Shown piece after piece: positions 1-8,200 of a stretch of DNA of 10,167 nucleotides. Positions within the stretch are counted from its first letter, which is position 1. Each line of letters begins with the position of its first letter. A model generated the notes under the pieces. The model worked only from the letters and a program-made list of their open reading frames with translations. It was not told the DNA's origin and made no database searches. This DNA is from Blastocladiella britannica. Taxonomy: Eukaryota; Blastocladiomycota; Blastocladiomycetes; Blastocladiales; Blastocladiaceae. The DNA lies in assembly GCA_025349905.2 (NCBI GenBank), contig MU625172.1, positions 1 through 10,167 of the forward strand, written 5' to 3'. A program made the position numbers and the translations under genes.

Positions 1-446
1 GCGTCCACGACCCATTCGCTCGCGCGGCCGACGCCCACGCCGAGTTCGTCGCCATCGCGGATCGGGAATGCCACCACCTGCGGTACGTCGCCCGCAACCG
101 GAATCACCCGGATCGCGCGTTCGCCCACACTCCTAATCGCCGCATTGGGGATTGTCCGCTTGAGGGCCGTGATCATTGTTGGCTCGCGCCCAGGACGGAT
201 GCCCTCCAGCACGCACACGTCGGCCCACGGCCGCCAACCGTCTCGGTCCACCAGCTGCTCCACCCACACGATGCCGCGGCGCGCGAGGAACTCTCGCGCA
301 TCGAGCACCGCATCAGTGTCAGTACCTGGGCCGACATTTGCGTGTGGGCTGCTGCATGGGCGAGTACATGGCCGGCCACGTCGCTGAGGTGAAGTGAAGT
401 CATGTTTAATGCGATCGAAAGAGAATTTTGGCAGAGTCTCATTCAT
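1..446 (-). CDS. Partial hypothetical protein, 5' end of a gene running off the left edge (possible retroelement-like)
   Basis: One minus-strand frame is open from an ATG at 446-444 to the left edge, giving at least 148 residues; the 3' end is outside the window. From about position 314 leftward the codons have strongly GC-rich third positions and a protein-like composition (segments such as FLARRGIVWVEQLVDRDGW and AIRVIPVAGDVPQVVAF), so this part is very likely coding. The first ~44 codons have poor GC at third positions and a Pro/Cys/Arg-rich, unprotein-like sequence. A second ATG at 403-401, one frame over, opens a more host-like stretch (MTSLHLSDVAGHVLAHAAAH), so the true start is unclear. 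The pattern of a hydrophobic GI-x-W-V-x-Q-L-V-D, then Gly/Trp, then PT-x-x-x-x-L-K faintly recalls the segment after the reverse transcriptase domain of fungal LINE polyproteins; this is from memory and weak. Otherwise the function is unknown. Confidence 0.6.
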   Translation of the reverse strand, partial: MNETLPKFSFDRIKHDFTSPQRRGRPCTRPCSSPHANVGPGTDTDAVLDAREFLARRGIVWVEQLVDRDGWRPWADVCVLEGIRPGREPTMITALKRTIPNAAIRSVGERAIRVIPVAGDVPQVVAFPIRDGDELGVGVGRASEWVVD

Positions 447-602
447 GCCAACCTGATGCGATCCCTTCCAATTTCCATACCATTGTAATTTTCATTCATT
501 CACATTATTATACTTTCCTTCCTGCCTGCCACGGGGGTTGAGTTATCCATTCCAATCGTTGTATTATACACATTTTTTTCAGCTGGCAATACTTGCACGC
601 CC
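447..602. promoter_or_regulatory. Divergent intergenic region between the left-edge gene and the CFAP97-like gene
   Basis: These 156 bases are clearly AT-richer than the flanking coding DNA and separate two start codons that point away from each other, so both promoters and 5' leaders should lie here. A pyrimidine run followed by AG at about 572-582 resembles a 3' splice site, so a short intron in the 5' leader of the plus-strand gene is possible. I see no clear TATA box. Confidence 0.45.
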
Positions 603-2309
603 ATGAGCTCCACCGATCCAGCCACAATGAATACTGGTCCCCATGCACAGGCCGCTCTCGAGCGCACGGGGTCTGGCACCTACGACGACGACGACTTTGA
701 GGCGCTTTCGCCCTCGGATCAGACTCATGTAACAAACTCAACCTCTGGTCCAGTGCATTTCGTCATGACAATTGAAGAGCCAGCAGCGCCACCACCACCG
801 CGCCGGCGCGGATCCGCTACGGGCGCTGTTGGATCCAATCCTCTGCCGCCGCCACCGTCGAGAGGAGAAGAAGGAACCTCGCACTTGTCCCCATCACAAC
901 CACAACCGGCACAACCGCCAACTACGCGTCTCCGCAAACTCCCACGACGCATGCAATCGGACCCACAGTTGCCGACCGCGCACGCGGTGGCCAACCGGAC
1001 GCTGGGCGAGCGGTGGATCCAGAAACGGTACGACGCGCACCGCGCCGCGGTGGTGGGAGCGCGCGCTTCCGTGGATAACGAGTGTCCGGGCAGTTTCCGG
1101 TGCTTGGTCTCATCTGGTGCTCCTAGTGTCGCGGCGAGTGAAGAGAGCAATGAAGGTGATGGCGACCAGGAGACGTGGAACCGACAAGGCAAGAAGAAGC
1201 GGCCTGGGTCGTCGTCGTCGCGCCGATCCACTTCCGCGGGAGCCACTGTCGGATCCGGGTCCATCATCAACTTGAAGAAGCGGCAAATGGAGCGAGGTAT
1301 GTTCAATTGAATCTGGAAGGAGAGGCGACAGGACTATACACTGACAACAATCGACTAAAATAGACCGACAAGCGCAAATCAATGCCCGCAACCAGGCGCT
1401 GCTGCAAAAGTGCCAAGTGGTGGCCGACGTGACCGCCCGCGAGTACGCGCGCGAGCCCGCCGCCTCGCACATGCGCGGCGCGCTCGAGCACCGCGCACGC
1501 GTGCGCCGCGTCAAGCAATTGGGGTCGATCGAGGTCGAGAATCGGGTACTTTACTTGTTCACTTTTTTTGGGATCTACACAACTTCATGTTACTCGACAA
1601 ACAGACCCTGCTCCGACGCATCGAGGCCAAATCGTCGCCGTACAGCGTGGTGGCAATGGCCGCGGACCGTGCCCAGAACTTGCGGTACCTGGTCAACATT
1701 GCCGCGCACAAGTCAAAGTACGTGGACGAAATGCACGCGATGCGGATCTTGGACGCCGAGATTGATGCGGCCGCGGCAACGGCCGCCAAGCTCGCGGCGG
1801 TGCCTCCAACTGTAATGGATCCGCCACGCGTTCCTTCCGCCACGCCGAGTCGACCGGCTCGCGTCCAGTCGGCTCCAGTGGGGCGAACTTCTTCGCCAAC
1901 AGTCCCTGCTGGTGCCACCTCCGATCCACTATCGTCGCCGTCGCCGAAAAAGCGTCCTGGGTCAGCTTCGCCTGTTCGAACTCCATCAGCCGTGCCACCG
2001 CCAGCATTCCGGCCCACCGTCGCTGGAATTGACGAAGCCAACATGCCAATGCGAGCCCGGCCACCATCATCGCTGGCCGGCAAAAAAAAACCGCCGCCGC
2101 CGCCGCCGCCCTTGCCGCATGACAAGAAACCGCCTCGCCGACCTGCCACTGCGCTTTCTTCTTCATCTTCTCCGCCAAAGCCGGTAGCATCCCCTTCCAC
2201 CAAGACCAAGCCACCACCAAAGTCTGCAACGTCAAGGACGTCGAAGGGAGATGCGCGGACGGCCAATAGGAAAACGGCAACACCAGCACATCCACCACCA
2301 ATCAAGTAA
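603..2309 (+). CDS. CFAP97/Hemingway-like (KIAA1430-type) cilium-associated protein, 3 exons
   Basis: Joining 603-1296, 1364-1545 and 1605-2309 gives one frame of 526 residues. Residues 134-159 (LGERWIQKRYDAHRAAVV followed by ARASVDN) match the W-x-x-x-Y-x-x-HR-x-x-V...A...VDN signature of the Hemingway/CFAP97 domain. After a ~65-residue Ser/Lys-rich insert, LKKRQMERDRQAQINARNQALL (residues 224-245, basic then N-x-x-LL) and a second IEVENR/TLLRRIEAKSSPYS block spanning the second splice junction (residues 287-306) resemble the second half of that domain. Family members are linked to cilia and flagella, which fits a zoosporic fungus. Residues 27-33 form an acidic YDDDDFE motif. The region after residue ~355 is Pro/Ser/Lys-rich and probably disordered, with a seven-proline run from residue 455. 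The first ATG (603) has a poor start context (ccc); ATG 627 (Met9) has A at -3 and may be used instead. Both introns shift the frame, which supports them. The family call is from motif memory, not alignment. Confidence 0.7.
1297..1363 (+). other. Intron 1 of the CFAP97-like gene
   Basis: 67-bp GT-AG intron with donor GTATGT and acceptor AATAG. A CTGAC element lies about 30 bases before the acceptor as a plausible branch site. It is phase 1 (completes a GAC codon), contains an in-frame stop, and its removal joins LKKRQMER to DRQAQINARN. Confidence 0.8.
1546..1604 (+). other. Intron 2 of the CFAP97-like gene
   Basis: 59-bp GT-AG intron, donor GTACTT, T-rich interior and acceptor ACAG, which is the first AG after the donor. 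It is phase 0. Removing it joins IEVENR to TLLRRIEAK and is needed to shift from the exon 2 frame to the exon 3 frame. Confidence 0.75.
2091..2108 (+). repeat. (CCG)6 triplet repeat encoding polyproline
   Basis: Six perfect CCG units preceded by a run of nine A. In the CFAP97-like protein this encodes Lys residues followed by seven prolines from residue 455. Such triplet runs are prone to length change, and polyproline of this kind is a common SH3/profilin-binding type of sequence. Confidence 0.85.
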
Positions 2310-2422
2310 AAATAGGAGTTTGGACGTGTTTTTCTTAATTCCATTGATGCAATGATGGGATCGGGGGAGGAGACGAGAGAGGGAGACAAGAATCAAATCA
2401 AAATCAATACAAGGATATCAAC
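2310..2422. other. Convergent 3' region between the CFAP97-like gene and BIO2
   Basis: 113 bases separate the two stop codons of convergent genes, so both 3' ends and polyadenylation sites must lie here or overlap. The sequence is A/T-rich with direct variants of AATCAAAATCAAT around 2392-2409. I see no AATAAA on either strand. Confidence 0.5.
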
Positions 2423-3727
2423 CTAGTACTTGACCAGGTCGGGCTGCAGGCCAATGAGACCTGTTATAGGTTCATGTCAGTCAAGAACACTAACAAGAAA
2501 AGAATGAGAACATACCAAGCTTCTCAAACATGGCCTTATCCGCGTCCCAGTCGTTGTTATCGGTCGTCAGCAGCTTCTCGCCTGTAAACACCGAGTTGGC
2601 GCCTGCCAAGAACGCGACCGCCTGCTCGGCCTCGGCCAGCCGCACGCGGCCCGCCGATAACCGCACTTTCGCCGTGGGCATGGTGATGCGGGCCGTGGCC
2701 ACCATCCGCACCACGTCGTTCCACGGCACCACGGGTTGGTTCTCGAGCGGGGTTCCCGGAACCGCCACCAGCGCGTTCACGGGCACCGACTCGGGGTGGC
2801 CGTTGGGAAGCGTCGCCAGCGTGTGCAGCATGCCGACGCGGTCGGACGCCGACTCGCCCAGACCAATGATCCCGCCCGAGCACACCGAGATCCCGGCATT
2901 GCGCACCGCCGCGAGGGTGTCGAGACGCTCGTCGTAGGTGCGGGTGGTGATGATCTTGGGGTAGAACTCGCGCGACGTGTCCTATACTCCACAGGTCAGA
3001 AAAATGGACTCAAATAGAGAAATGAAAAAGATACCAGGTTGTGGTTGTACGCCGACAGCCCGGCGCGCTTGAGCTCCTTGGCCATCTCGTCGTCCAGCAT
3101 GCCGAGCGTGCAGCACACCTCCATGCCCATTCCGCGAATCTCCTCGACGTACCGCACCACCTGCTTGAAGTTGGTCTTGCGTCCCTTGGGGTCGCGCCAC
3201 GCCGCGCCCATACAGAACCGCGTCGACCCCGCTTCCTTGGCCTTGCGCGCGGCCGCCAACACTTCGTCTTCTTGCAACATCTTCTGGCCCTTGACGCCCG
3301 TGTCGTGCTTGGACGACTGCGGGCAGTACGAGCAGTCTTCGGAACACCCGCCGGTCTTGATCGACAGCAACGTGCACTGCTGCACCGCCCGCGCGTCAAA
3401 CGCGTGCCGGTGCACGTACCCGCCGTAAAACACCAGGTCCATCAGAGGGGACGCGTAAATGGACGCAATCTCGTCGTGCGTCCAGTCGCTGCGGGTGCGG
3501 ACCTCGCCAGTCGTCGGGTCCACGGCACGAAGCGCGTGTGTGGCCGCTCCAGACATGCCACGGGCGGCTTGGTGGTACTCTTTGGGCGGAGGAGGGAGCA
3601 CCGGCTCGGGTCCAGCCGACGTCGGGATCGTGTCTGACACGGCCGTGGCCACGGTGCGGGCCGTCATGGGACGCGGTGCCATCATGAAGCGCCGAATGGA
3701 CGGGGTCAAGAGGGAGCGGCGGATCAT
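2423..3727 (-). CDS. BIO2: Biotin synthase (radical SAM), mitochondrial type, 3 exons
   Basis: Joining 3727-3035, 2981-2516 and 2460-2423 on the minus strand gives 398 residues. The enzyme inserts sulfur into dethiobiotin to form biotin, the last step of biotin synthesis, in fungi usually in mitochondria. The radical SAM CxxxCxxC motif is at C128, C132 and C135 ([14 protein letters not shown]) and binds the [4Fe-4S] cluster. The [2Fe-2S] ligands are present as C172 (RFCMGAAW), C205 (MEVCCTLG), C265 (ISVCSGGI) and R338 (VRLSAGR). YNHNLDTSREFY spans the first splice junction and matches the family exactly. The basic, Ser/Thr-rich, acid-poor start ([16 protein letters not shown], further Arg to residue ~24) looks like a mitochondrial leader, and the enzyme-like sequence begins near residue 80. 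The length is normal for fungal Bio2 with a leader. The frame extends upstream to 3907, but that part is not protein-like and is probably leader. All key residues are intact, so an active enzyme is expected. Confidence 0.97.
2461..2515 (-). other. Intron 2 of BIO2
   Basis: 55-bp minus-strand GT-AG intron, donor GTATGT, acceptor AACAG, with CTGAC in the second half. It is phase 1, completing a Gly codon, and leaves a very short last coding exon of 38 bases ([11 protein letters not shown] and stop). Confidence 0.88.
2982..3034 (-). other. Intron 1 of BIO2
   Basis: 53-bp minus-strand GT-AG intron, donor GTATCT, acceptor TATAG, with CTGAC about 20 bases before the acceptor as a plausible branch site. 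It is phase 0 and interrupts the conserved YNHNL/DTS segment, so the boundaries are fixed by the protein family. Confidence 0.92.
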
Positions 3728-3869
3728 CTTTTCTTTATCGTTATATGAAAGTTGTCGGCCGGTCCTTGCGAAAGAGAAAAATTGGGAGAACGAGGGTCGT
3801 GCAGAGTCGTCGGGAGGGGAAAACGTTAACGTAAAAAAAAAGCCAAAGCGTTGGGGAAAGTTGTTTCGG
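3728..3869 (-). promoter_or_regulatory. Upstream region and 5' leader of BIO2
   Basis: The ~140 bases between the BIO2 start codon and the putative 3' end of the next minus-strand gene must hold the BIO2 promoter and leader. They contain A/T-rich patches, including a run of nine A on the plus strand near 3833-3841. No TATA box or recognisable biotin-responsive site is visible. Confidence 0.4.
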
Positions 3870-3875
3870 TTTATT
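3870..3875 (-). terminator. AATAAA polyadenylation signal of the small helical-protein gene
   Basis: TTTATT on the plus strand reads AATAAA on the minus strand, about 30 bases after the stop codon at 3904-3906. That is a normal place for a polyadenylation signal of the upstream minus-strand gene. Confidence 0.55.
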
Positions 3876-3903
3876 CCGTCGAGATCGAGCTCGGCGGCAG
3901 AGT

Positions 3904-4464
3904 TCACGCCGTGTCCATGTCCATGGCGGCCGACGAGGTTGATAACGCTCCTGCTGCCCCAATCTCACTACCGCTGCTACCAAAGAGGGCATCCTGGATC
4001 CACTGTGCTTGTTGTTGCTGTTGATCCCTCGTCATGTCGACTTGGCCAGCCGAATCAACCACTGCTGCGCCCTTGTTCTCGGTGGATGATACTGGCATCT
4101 CGCCGGAGATGGCCGCAATCTCTGCACCTGGCCCCTGCGTATATACTGTGAACCTTGTACATATGACGAAGTGTAATGGACGTACCAAACCTAAAAGCAT
4201 GCGATCACACGCCCGGTGCACGTCCGCGATCGCACGGACCAAATCATCCGACTGGGTGTTGGAGACCACCAGCACTGCCTGCTCGACACCCGTGTGCACT
4301 GCCTGGGCCAGGTGGTCGAGGAGCTTGGCCCCGCGGAGGTACATGGTCTAATCCAATACAATCAGTCCATCATATTCTTAGATACAAAAGAAATGCACAT
4401 GTACATCGATACTGTCGGCCAGCTGGGCAATCGAGGCCGTGGTCGGAGGCGTTGGTGTTGTCAT
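3904..4464 (-). CDS. Small helical protein of unknown function, 3 exons
   Basis: Joining 4464-4405, 4347-4186 and 4134-3904 on the minus strand gives 150 residues. After a Thr/Pro-rich start, residues 11-74 (IAQLADSID/TMYLRGAKLL, then VEQAVLVVSN and LVRAIADVHRACDRML) read as two or three amphipathic helices with heptad-like hydrophobic spacing. The rest (residues ~95-150) is Gly/Ser/Ala-rich with a QQQQQ run at residues 112-116, a WIQDALF helix, and an acidic MDMD end, probably mostly disordered. The size and layout suit a subunit of a helical assembly (Mediator- or DASH/Dad-like small proteins come to mind), but I cannot match it to any family. It has no signal peptide or membrane segment. 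It starts 58 bp from the divergent mL41 gene. Exon 1 is only 60 bases and rests on splice signals plus reading-frame continuity. Confidence 0.72.
4135..4185 (-). other. Intron 2 of the small helical-protein gene (in-frame, stop-free)
   Basis: 51-bp minus-strand GT-AG intron, donor GTACGT, acceptor CGCAG, phase 0. Its length is a multiple of three and it has no stop, so an unspliced message would only gain 17 residues. The strong donor and the lower GC content of this stretch favour a real intron. Confidence 0.65.
4348..4404 (-). other. Intron 1 of the small helical-protein gene
   Basis: 57-bp minus-strand GT-AG intron, donor GTACAT, acceptor ATTAG, with CTGAT in the second half. It contains stops in frame, so it must be removed to join exon 1 (ending ADSID) to exon 2 (starting TMYLRG). 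Phase 0. Confidence 0.72.
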
Positions 4465-4522
4465 TGTGTCTCCTCGTCCCGTTGTTGGTTGTTTCCTCCT
4501 CTTTTAAACAATTTAAAAAATA
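4465..4522. promoter_or_regulatory. 58-bp bidirectional promoter between the helical-protein gene and mL41
   Basis: Only 58 bases separate two divergent start codons. The segment is pyrimidine-rich on the plus strand and ends in an A/T block with TTTAAA-type sequence at 4503-4518, just before the mL41 ATG. Such a short gap implies overlapping promoters, and the two genes may be co-expressed. Confidence 0.55.
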
Positions 4523-4946
4523 ATGGCTCTCCGGTCCAAGGTCACCACGTTCCTGGCCCGCGGCGCGTCGCGCAAGCCCCTCACACCCAAGAAGGGCAAC
4601 AAGAACTTTTACAAGGGCACCGGTACCGGTCCCACTGGCGCGTTCATGCCCAACAGCACTACGTACCGCATCGACCCGACGAAAGTCCGCCAGTTTGTGG
4701 TTCCGGACCTGACTGGGTTTGCCGTACGTGTATACTCCATTTATTTGACGCGTGATATTCAACTTATACGCGTAACAAAAACAATAACAGCTCAAGCCGT
4801 ACGTGTCGTGGGCGGTCCCGCAGGAAAAGTTTGAGTGGACCACCAGCGACTACATTGGAACGCAAGCAGACGCTGCTGCGAACCGGATACCCGCTGATTC
4901 TTCTGCTGCTGCCTCTTCAACGAGTACAACGTCGTCCTCGGCATAA
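4523..4946 (+). CDS. MRPL41: Mitochondrial large-subunit ribosomal protein mL41 (yeast Mrpl27 / human MRPL41 family), 2 exons
   Basis: Joining 4523-4723 and 4791-4946 gives 118 residues. The family hallmarks are all present: a short basic N-terminus that may serve as the import signal, LTPKKGNKNFYKGTGTG (residues ~20-36), and VRQFVVPDLTGFA/LKPYVSW across the splice junction (residues ~56-74). The last part resembles FVVPDLTGFKLKPYVSY of animal MRPL41. The protein is a structural component of the mitoribosome large subunit. The tail after residue ~90 is Ala/Ser/Thr-rich and less conserved. ATG 4523 has A at -3 and follows an A/T-rich leader. The gene shares a 58-bp divergent promoter with the small helical-protein gene on the other strand. 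Confidence 0.94.
4724..4790 (+). other. Intron of the mL41 gene
   Basis: 67-bp GT-AG intron, donor GTACGT, acceptor AACAG, with CGTAAC about 18 bases before the acceptor as a plausible branch site. It is phase 0, and its removal restores the conserved GFALKPYVSW block, so the boundaries are secure. Confidence 0.92.
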
Positions 4947-5220
4947 ATACAAATATTTTATTGTAATTCATGGATTACACGATTGATCCAACTGTTATGG
5001 GACAAGGATTTACGGGGGATCCAGAATTCCTTAGAACCGTTTCCGAATGGTTCCTTTAGTCCTTGACAAGGGTCAGATTTGGAAATGTGGCCGTATTAGG
5101 AGCTCATCAATACACAGTAAGAGTTACAGATGAGGTGGCACCATACAACCAAAAAGTATTCGAGAGTATAGCGCACGAAGGCACCAGATTCTGTTTTTGG
5201 AAGCATTGTTAAAAATCATT
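4947..5220 (+). promoter_or_regulatory. Intergenic region: mL41 3' end, promoter and leader of the large gene, with short upstream ORFs
   Basis: These 274 bases hold the 3' end of mL41 (A/T-rich 4944-4967) and the promoter and leader of the large gene. Two short ORFs precede its start: 4970-5059 (29 codons, MDYTIDPTVMGQGFTGDPEF...) and 5130-5171 (13 codons). If the transcript begins early enough they would act as upstream ORFs. No TATA box is evident. Confidence 0.45.
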
Positions 5221-8200
5221 ATGTCGTTCAAGTTTGCCCACCACGGCGGCGGCGGTACCGCCCAGGGACCACCTCCGCCACTACCACCGACACCACCGTC
5301 CCAGGGAAGACCGCGGTCCCCACAGGCGACCGTTCCCGTGCCGTTGGTCCTGCCAACCATCTCCACTACCGCCACCACTAAGCCTGGTCCACCGCTGCGC
5401 CTTCCCAGCTTGCACCTGCCGGTCCTCGACGCGCTTCCCTCGTCAGCGTATGCGACCGGAAGTCGGTTTGGGGAAGCACACAGTGGCCAGGACGACAAGC
5501 CTTTACCGCGTCTGCCGCAACTGACGCCCCCTCTGGCCAATGTTTCAACTGCTACCCACGCGTCTTCGGCGCCTCGGGTCCACGCGCCGGCTCTGTCCTC
5601 GGCAATGAACCCTCAGCCCACTGCGCTGGTGGCCCGCGTGCACCCTTTACGCACAGGCACCCCGCCTGGCCAAGGCACCAGCCTTTCTCCCATCGATGCT
5701 GACGGTGACGATGGGTTTACGAACCGACGCCGGTCGTGGCTCGATTCATTGAGGACGTTGACCACTTCTGTACCCACAGTGACCACGACGCCTTCGATGA
5801 CGCGTGGTGGTGGCGCGCCGCCTGTTTCACTGGCGGCCGCGGCCTTGGGTCCGGCCCTCATGTCGTCGTCGTCGTCCTTCTCGCGGTACAATGCCGAGGC
5901 CCCGGTCTTGACGCGGTCCCGGTCTACCTTGGCGCTCCAAGGAGGAGGGAACGGGCCAGTTATGACGCGAGCACTCCCACCGCCTCCTCCACCGTCGGCC
6001 GCGGACGTTGGCCTGACGCTCGGCCTGGTGGTGGCCTCGATTGGCCGGCCTTCCGTGCCTCCCACTCATCGCATGGCGTCGTCTTCGACTGCAGGTATGT
6101 GGAGATGCATCTGTGATCAGAGGCAGCTGAGATTACTCACCTCATTTTTCGTTCATGTTCGCGACCACACAGTCACCTCGCCCCCGAAACCCACACTAGT
6201 GCTCCCGGCCGTTGGCCCGACTGCTGCCACCACCGCGAACGCTGGAGTGGCGACGACAGTCACGAGTACATTGGCCCGGCCCGGGTACGTGGGCGCCAAC
6301 GGTGTGTCTACCGCGCTCCCCCCGCGCACCGCGTCTCTGCCACGCCCACTCGTTGCCGTACCGAGAACCACCGCCGTGGCTGCGGCCGCGATCTCGCCGC
6401 CCATGCTCTCCCCGTCACCAACCGCGCTCGCGGCTCCAGTCATGGCGGCCGTCGCTTCTTCCCATTCCCAACTCCAATCGCCCCCGCCCATGCACCTCCC
6501 GACCCTTCCGCCCATGCACGGTTCCGGCGGCGGTCCACGGTCGCCCCGGCACCACCGGCGACGCAATAACTCCAACCGGCACCCGGCCGACGACGCCGCG
6601 TCCATCACGTCGTCGCGGGCGTCATCGATCCTCAGCGACGCCGATAGCGTCACGCGGGCGGTGCGTGAGGCCGCGCGCGACCCGGCGCCCGCGTACGCCG
6701 ACCCGCGCGCCGCGTACGTGCCCGAGCTCGACGCGTTCGGAATGCTACGTGTGTCGCGCCCCTTACCGCCGTCGCTTGACGCCCGGCAGAACGTGCTGCG
6801 GGTGCTGCAAATGCATTACGTGCCGCCCGTGGTCACCATGCGTCAGTCGTTGCCGGCGGTAGTGCAGGAGGACGATGATGACGATGCGGTCGCCTGGGCG
6901 AGCGACGAGGACATTGCGTCGGCGGTCTCGGTCCCAGCCACCGCCGCATCGCGTCAAGCTCTTAGCACCACCGCGACCACCAGGAGAACGACGCGATCGC
7001 GTCGCCCGTCGGCTCCGCCACGCATGGTCGCGCCCATGCCTCCCGGCAGCGACGGCGGCGCCGCGGCCGCATCGGGCGAGTGGACGCTGTACGCGCATCC
7101 GGCCGCGCGCGACCGATGCTACGTGTACCGCGGCGGCATGCACGTGGCCACGTTCTTGGAGTCGGAGCCCCTTGCTACCGATCCACTTGCCGATATTGAG
7201 GCGGCATTGTCTTGGGGTGCCAGCGGTGGCGGAGAACATGCGTCGGTATGGGCATTGACGCCGCGCCACATCCATGTTCATACTACCACTCACGCTTTGG
7301 CACCGGTGCCGCCGCGTCTGCCGCCGGTCGCAGTATACTTGGCAGTGGAGAACCGGCAGCTCAAGCTCTCGGCCGAGGAGGCAGCGGCCGCGCGTGCGGT
7401 CCTGGACTGGGTTGTGCGGCAAGCGGCGCCTTCCGGGCCCACTCGCCGCTCTGCTGGTACACGTGGCGCTGCCGATGACGACAACGATGGCGTTGCAGTG
7501 GAGGACGATGAGAACGACGAAGATGCGTACGATGACGACGACAGCGACGCATGGATCGACCTTCACCACCCGGCGGCGGACGCAGCGGCCATTCGCCGCG
7601 CTTCGCGGTCGGCGCCGCCGCGGTACTTTGACGTGGCGCCGCCGCCGCCGCGCCCGCCGTCGTACTCGCCCGCGGAAGAGAGTGCCGTGCTACAATCAGC
7701 AGCAGCTGAAGCAACAAGTACGGTTGGGTCAGCTATTGGCAGTTCCGTCAGCGGACCCGTCGCTGGCTCTGGTGCGGCACTGCTGGTGCGTCACGGGTCG
7801 GGGTCGCCTGCTCCCTCGCTGGCACGGCGCCGCACCGTCGGGTCGCGCCGGTCGCGCGTGGCCGGCGGCGTGGGCGAGTCCCGCGTCACGTCCATGGCCA
7901 GCGCGACCTCGGGCACGTCGTCGGTGTCTCTAGTGGCAACTCCATATTTTGCCGCCCCGCCTGCTCTGTCGGTGTCGGCTACCAAGCGACTGTCGCGGTT
8001 CTTGGGCGGCGGCAGCAGTGGCAGTGGCAGTGGCAGTTTCCATGAGCACTCTGCCGCTACTGCTCCAAGAGACGCGTCGACAACGCAATCCAACACCACA
8101 AAGTCGTCCAAGTCGCTGGCGGCCCGGTTCGCCAAGGCGTGGGCGGGAGCACCGGGGACCGCCGCGCCGTCACTGGGCCGCCGCAAATCGGTCGCTCGCG

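Noticed and set aside
447..602. tRNA or other small RNA gene in the intergenic regions
   Set aside because: No cloverleaf with a GTTCRANNC-type box was found in the intergenic stretches on either strand by eye.
725..1306. 193-codon minus-strand ORF opposite exon 1 of the CFAP97-like gene
   Set aside because: The plus strand carries the conserved domain residues and the splice sites; the antisense product is Arg/Gly/Cys-rich filler.
1559..2389. 276-codon minus-strand ORF opposite exon 3 of the CFAP97-like gene
   Set aside because: It is Gly/Ser-rich antisense of a Pro/Ser-rich coding exon, begins in the non-coding 3' region, and has no recognisable content. GC-rich third positions on the plus strand create such shadows.
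2423..3727. Biotin biosynthesis gene cluster
   Set aside because: No dethiobiotin synthase, DAPA aminotransferase or related gene lies next to BIO2; neighbours are unrelated.
3728..3907. Longer BIO2 start at 3907, 60 codons upstream
   Set aside because: The extra stretch is Phe/Asn-rich and unlike a transit peptide, overlaps the polyadenylation region of the next gene, and the Arg/Ser-rich leader begins naturally at 3727.
4370..4843. 157-codon minus-strand ORF across the mL41 gene
   Set aside because: It runs opposite the conserved mL41 exon 1 and through its intron, with no family resemblance.
5017..5056. Hairpin GAACC...GGTTC as a terminator or regulatory stem
   Set aside because: Only a five-base stem with a ten-base loop, which is expected by chance, and eukaryotic genes do not use such terminators.
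5197..5220. Extension of the large gene to a TTG start at 5197
   Set aside because: Nuclear eukaryotic genes rarely start at TTG, and an ATG in good context lies eight codons later.
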